Shown piece by piece: positions 6,107 to 6,676 of a DNA stretch of 6,676 nt. Position 1 is the first letter of the stretch. Every line of letters begins with the position of its first letter. Below the pieces are notes generated by a model. The model ran no database searches, was not told the DNA's origin, and saw nothing but the letters and a program-made list of their open reading frames with translations. The DNA is from CAZVWV01 sp964631745 (lineage in GTDB: Bacteria > Bdellovibrionota_C > UBA2361 > JBGSMV01), in assembly GCA_964631745.1 (NCBI GenBank), contig CAZVWV010000166.1:1-6676 (forward strand). The letters are read 5' to 3'. A program made the translations under genes and the position numbers.

Positions 6107-6292
6107 TTAACGTCTGCGCGGATTGTCGCTGCCCGGCAGCGACAATCGCTCCTTGGCCCCGCGATTCCATTTGAAGATATTCCATGTTGCCGCGGACAGG
6201 CTCACCTCATGTTTGTTCCCTTCCGCGTCAATGAAACGTACATCGACAGTGACGTAAACGTGGAAATCGAAAATGTTTTTGTTGGTGGCACT
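6107..6292 (-). pseudogene. Open frame trailing the HNH remnant, possible degraded gene
   Basis: After the stop of the HNH remnant (6293-6295) the same minus frame is open for 61 more codons to a TAA at 6107-6109. It reads as credible protein: FDFHVYVTVDVRFIDAEG, KHEVSLSAATWNIFKWN, then RLSLPGSDNPRRR. There is no ATG, GTG or TTG near its beginning; the first GTG falls halfway, in HEV. It could have lost its start, or could have been joined to the upstream frame before the TGA arose. A plus-strand frame (LMFVPFRVNETYI and so on) covers the same bases, so coding on this strand is not certain. The perfect palindrome at 6121-6147 lies inside its last third. I do not recognise the family. Confidence 0.35.
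6121..6147. repeat. Perfect 13-bp inverted repeat with a one-base centre
   Basis: GATTGTCGCTGCC (6121-6133) and GGCAGCGACAATC (6135-6147) are exact complements around a single C. It starts only 23 bases after the terminator-like stem at 6062-6097. It also overlaps the 3' end of the minus-strand open frame at 6107-6292, where it encodes RLSLPGSDN. It could be a second terminator stem, a protein-binding palindrome, or part of the repeat cluster around the decayed HNH locus. Confidence 0.6.
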
Positions 6293-6522
6293 TCACCGGT
6301 GGAAGTAACTAGCACTCCTTCGTTCCGGCCCAAACACTCTCTCGGCCATAAGTCCATTATGCGCTCCGCCCAGCGAAAAAGGCTCAACATGGTCAAGCTC
6401 CAAAGCATGCCGCTCCTCACAGCGCTTGCCATCTGGGGAGACGTAGCAGCACTGCTCATTATCTCGCAAAAACCCCGATCTATAACCTGCACCGGAATAT
6501 ACCGCGAGCGGGAAGAAAGTTT
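6293..6522 (-). pseudogene. Decayed HNH endonuclease (frameshift and internal deletion)
   Basis: One minus frame gives KLSSRSRYIPVQV from 6522, a typical lead-in to an HNH domain. The frame then changes near the AAAAACCCC run at 6468-6476, where one base appears missing, and the next frame continues with RDNEQCCYVSPDGKRCEER, then LELDHVEPFSLGG, then AHNGLMAERVFG and a TGA at 6293-6295. These are the zinc-ligand CxYVSPDGxRC motif, the DH of the HNH site and the HN-xxx-AE-xxFG end of a family of standalone HNH nucleases. Between LGG and AHN the usual stretch containing NL(R)LLC is absent, roughly 14 residues, with the junction near 6362. The catalytic Asn and one zinc Cys are therefore gone. 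No start codon is identifiable. The locus is almost certainly non-functional and is flanked by palindromes. Confidence 0.75.
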
Positions 6523-6536
6523 AGCCCTAATGAGAC

Positions 6537-6608
6537 GACTTACCCACAGGGGGCACTGCGCTGAGCTCTGATCCGGGGGCTCAGCTCAGCGCCCCCTATG
6601 GATAAGTC
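6537..6608. repeat. 72-nt imperfect inverted repeat upstream of the HNH remnant
   Basis: GACTTA (6537-6542) pairs with TAAGTC (6603-6608). Inward, most of 6544-6552 pairs with 6593-6601, including GGGG (6549-6552) with CCCC (6593-6596). After a five-base bulge (6553-6557), GCGCTGAGCT (6558-6567) pairs with AGCTCAGCGC (6583-6592) around a 15-nt loop. The CTCAGCTCAG stretch (6580-6589) contains a direct repeat that permits an alternative pairing. Positions 6609-6676 beyond it contain no gene I can support and become AT-rich. Confidence 0.65.
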
Positions 6609-6676
6609 TGCATTGTGCTGGTTGGGATGCGACTCGTTCCTGGTGAATTTACGAATTTTATTTTTAGGGAAAGTTA

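Noticed and set aside
6202..6492. 96-codon minus-strand frame over the HNH remnant
   Set aside because: Only its upstream end (SRYIPVQV and just beyond) is genuine HNH lead-in. After the frameshift near 6470 it is out of register, and the real motifs are in the neighbouring frame.
6080..6571. 163-codon plus-strand open frame in the right-end region
   Set aside because: It has no ribosome-binding site, begins inside the terminator stem-loop and lies opposite recognisable HNH motifs on the minus strand. Only the short stretch opposite 6190-6290 looks at all protein-like.

Overview
The window looks like bacterial chromosome of roughly balanced base composition. It carries six intact protein genes plus one decayed locus. 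Four of the intact genes belong to well-known families: a NagD-like HAD hydrolase, single-stranded DNA-binding protein (ssb), an ADP-ribose-pyrophosphatase-type Nudix hydrolase and L-aspartate oxidase (nadB). A fifth is a YceD/DUF177 protein and the sixth is an unrecognised helical protein of 338 residues. A Gram-negative lineage, possibly of deltaproteobacterial type, is a reasonable guess from the protein flavour, but nothing in the sequence fixes the taxon.

Layout from left to right: positions 1-217 are non-coding and hold two inverted repeats, one of them a 73-nt nested palindrome. An unknown gene (218-1234, minus) follows, then the HAD hydrolase (1437-2309, plus), DUF177 (2358-2891, minus), ssb (3092-3583, plus), a Nudix hydrolase (3733-4299, minus) and nadB (4429-6009, plus). 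The right end (6010-6676) holds a strong stem-loop after nadB. Beyond it, on the minus strand, are a frameshifted and internally deleted HNH endonuclease remnant, a short open frame trailing it, and two more large inverted repeats.

Every neighbouring gene lies on the opposite strand, so each gene is its own transcription unit. The intervals at 1235-1436, 2892-3091 and 4300-4428 are divergent promoter regions. Those at 2310-2357, 3584-3732 and 6010-6106 are convergent, and two of them contain stem-loops that could stop transcription from both sides. NadB makes iminoaspartate for NAD synthesis and the divergent Nudix enzyme probably breaks down ADP-ribose released by NAD turnover, so this pair may share a metabolic theme. 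The other genes have no obvious common pathway.

I found no convincing novel multi-gene system. The points most worth checking are the broken HNH locus with its dense palindromes, the large palindrome at 69-141, a possible coding remnant between ssb and the Nudix gene, and the DUF177 gene separated from its usual partner rpmF. Several starts were reassigned from ribosome-binding-site evidence: ATG 1234 for the unknown gene, ATG 2891 for DUF177 and TTG 4429 for nadB.
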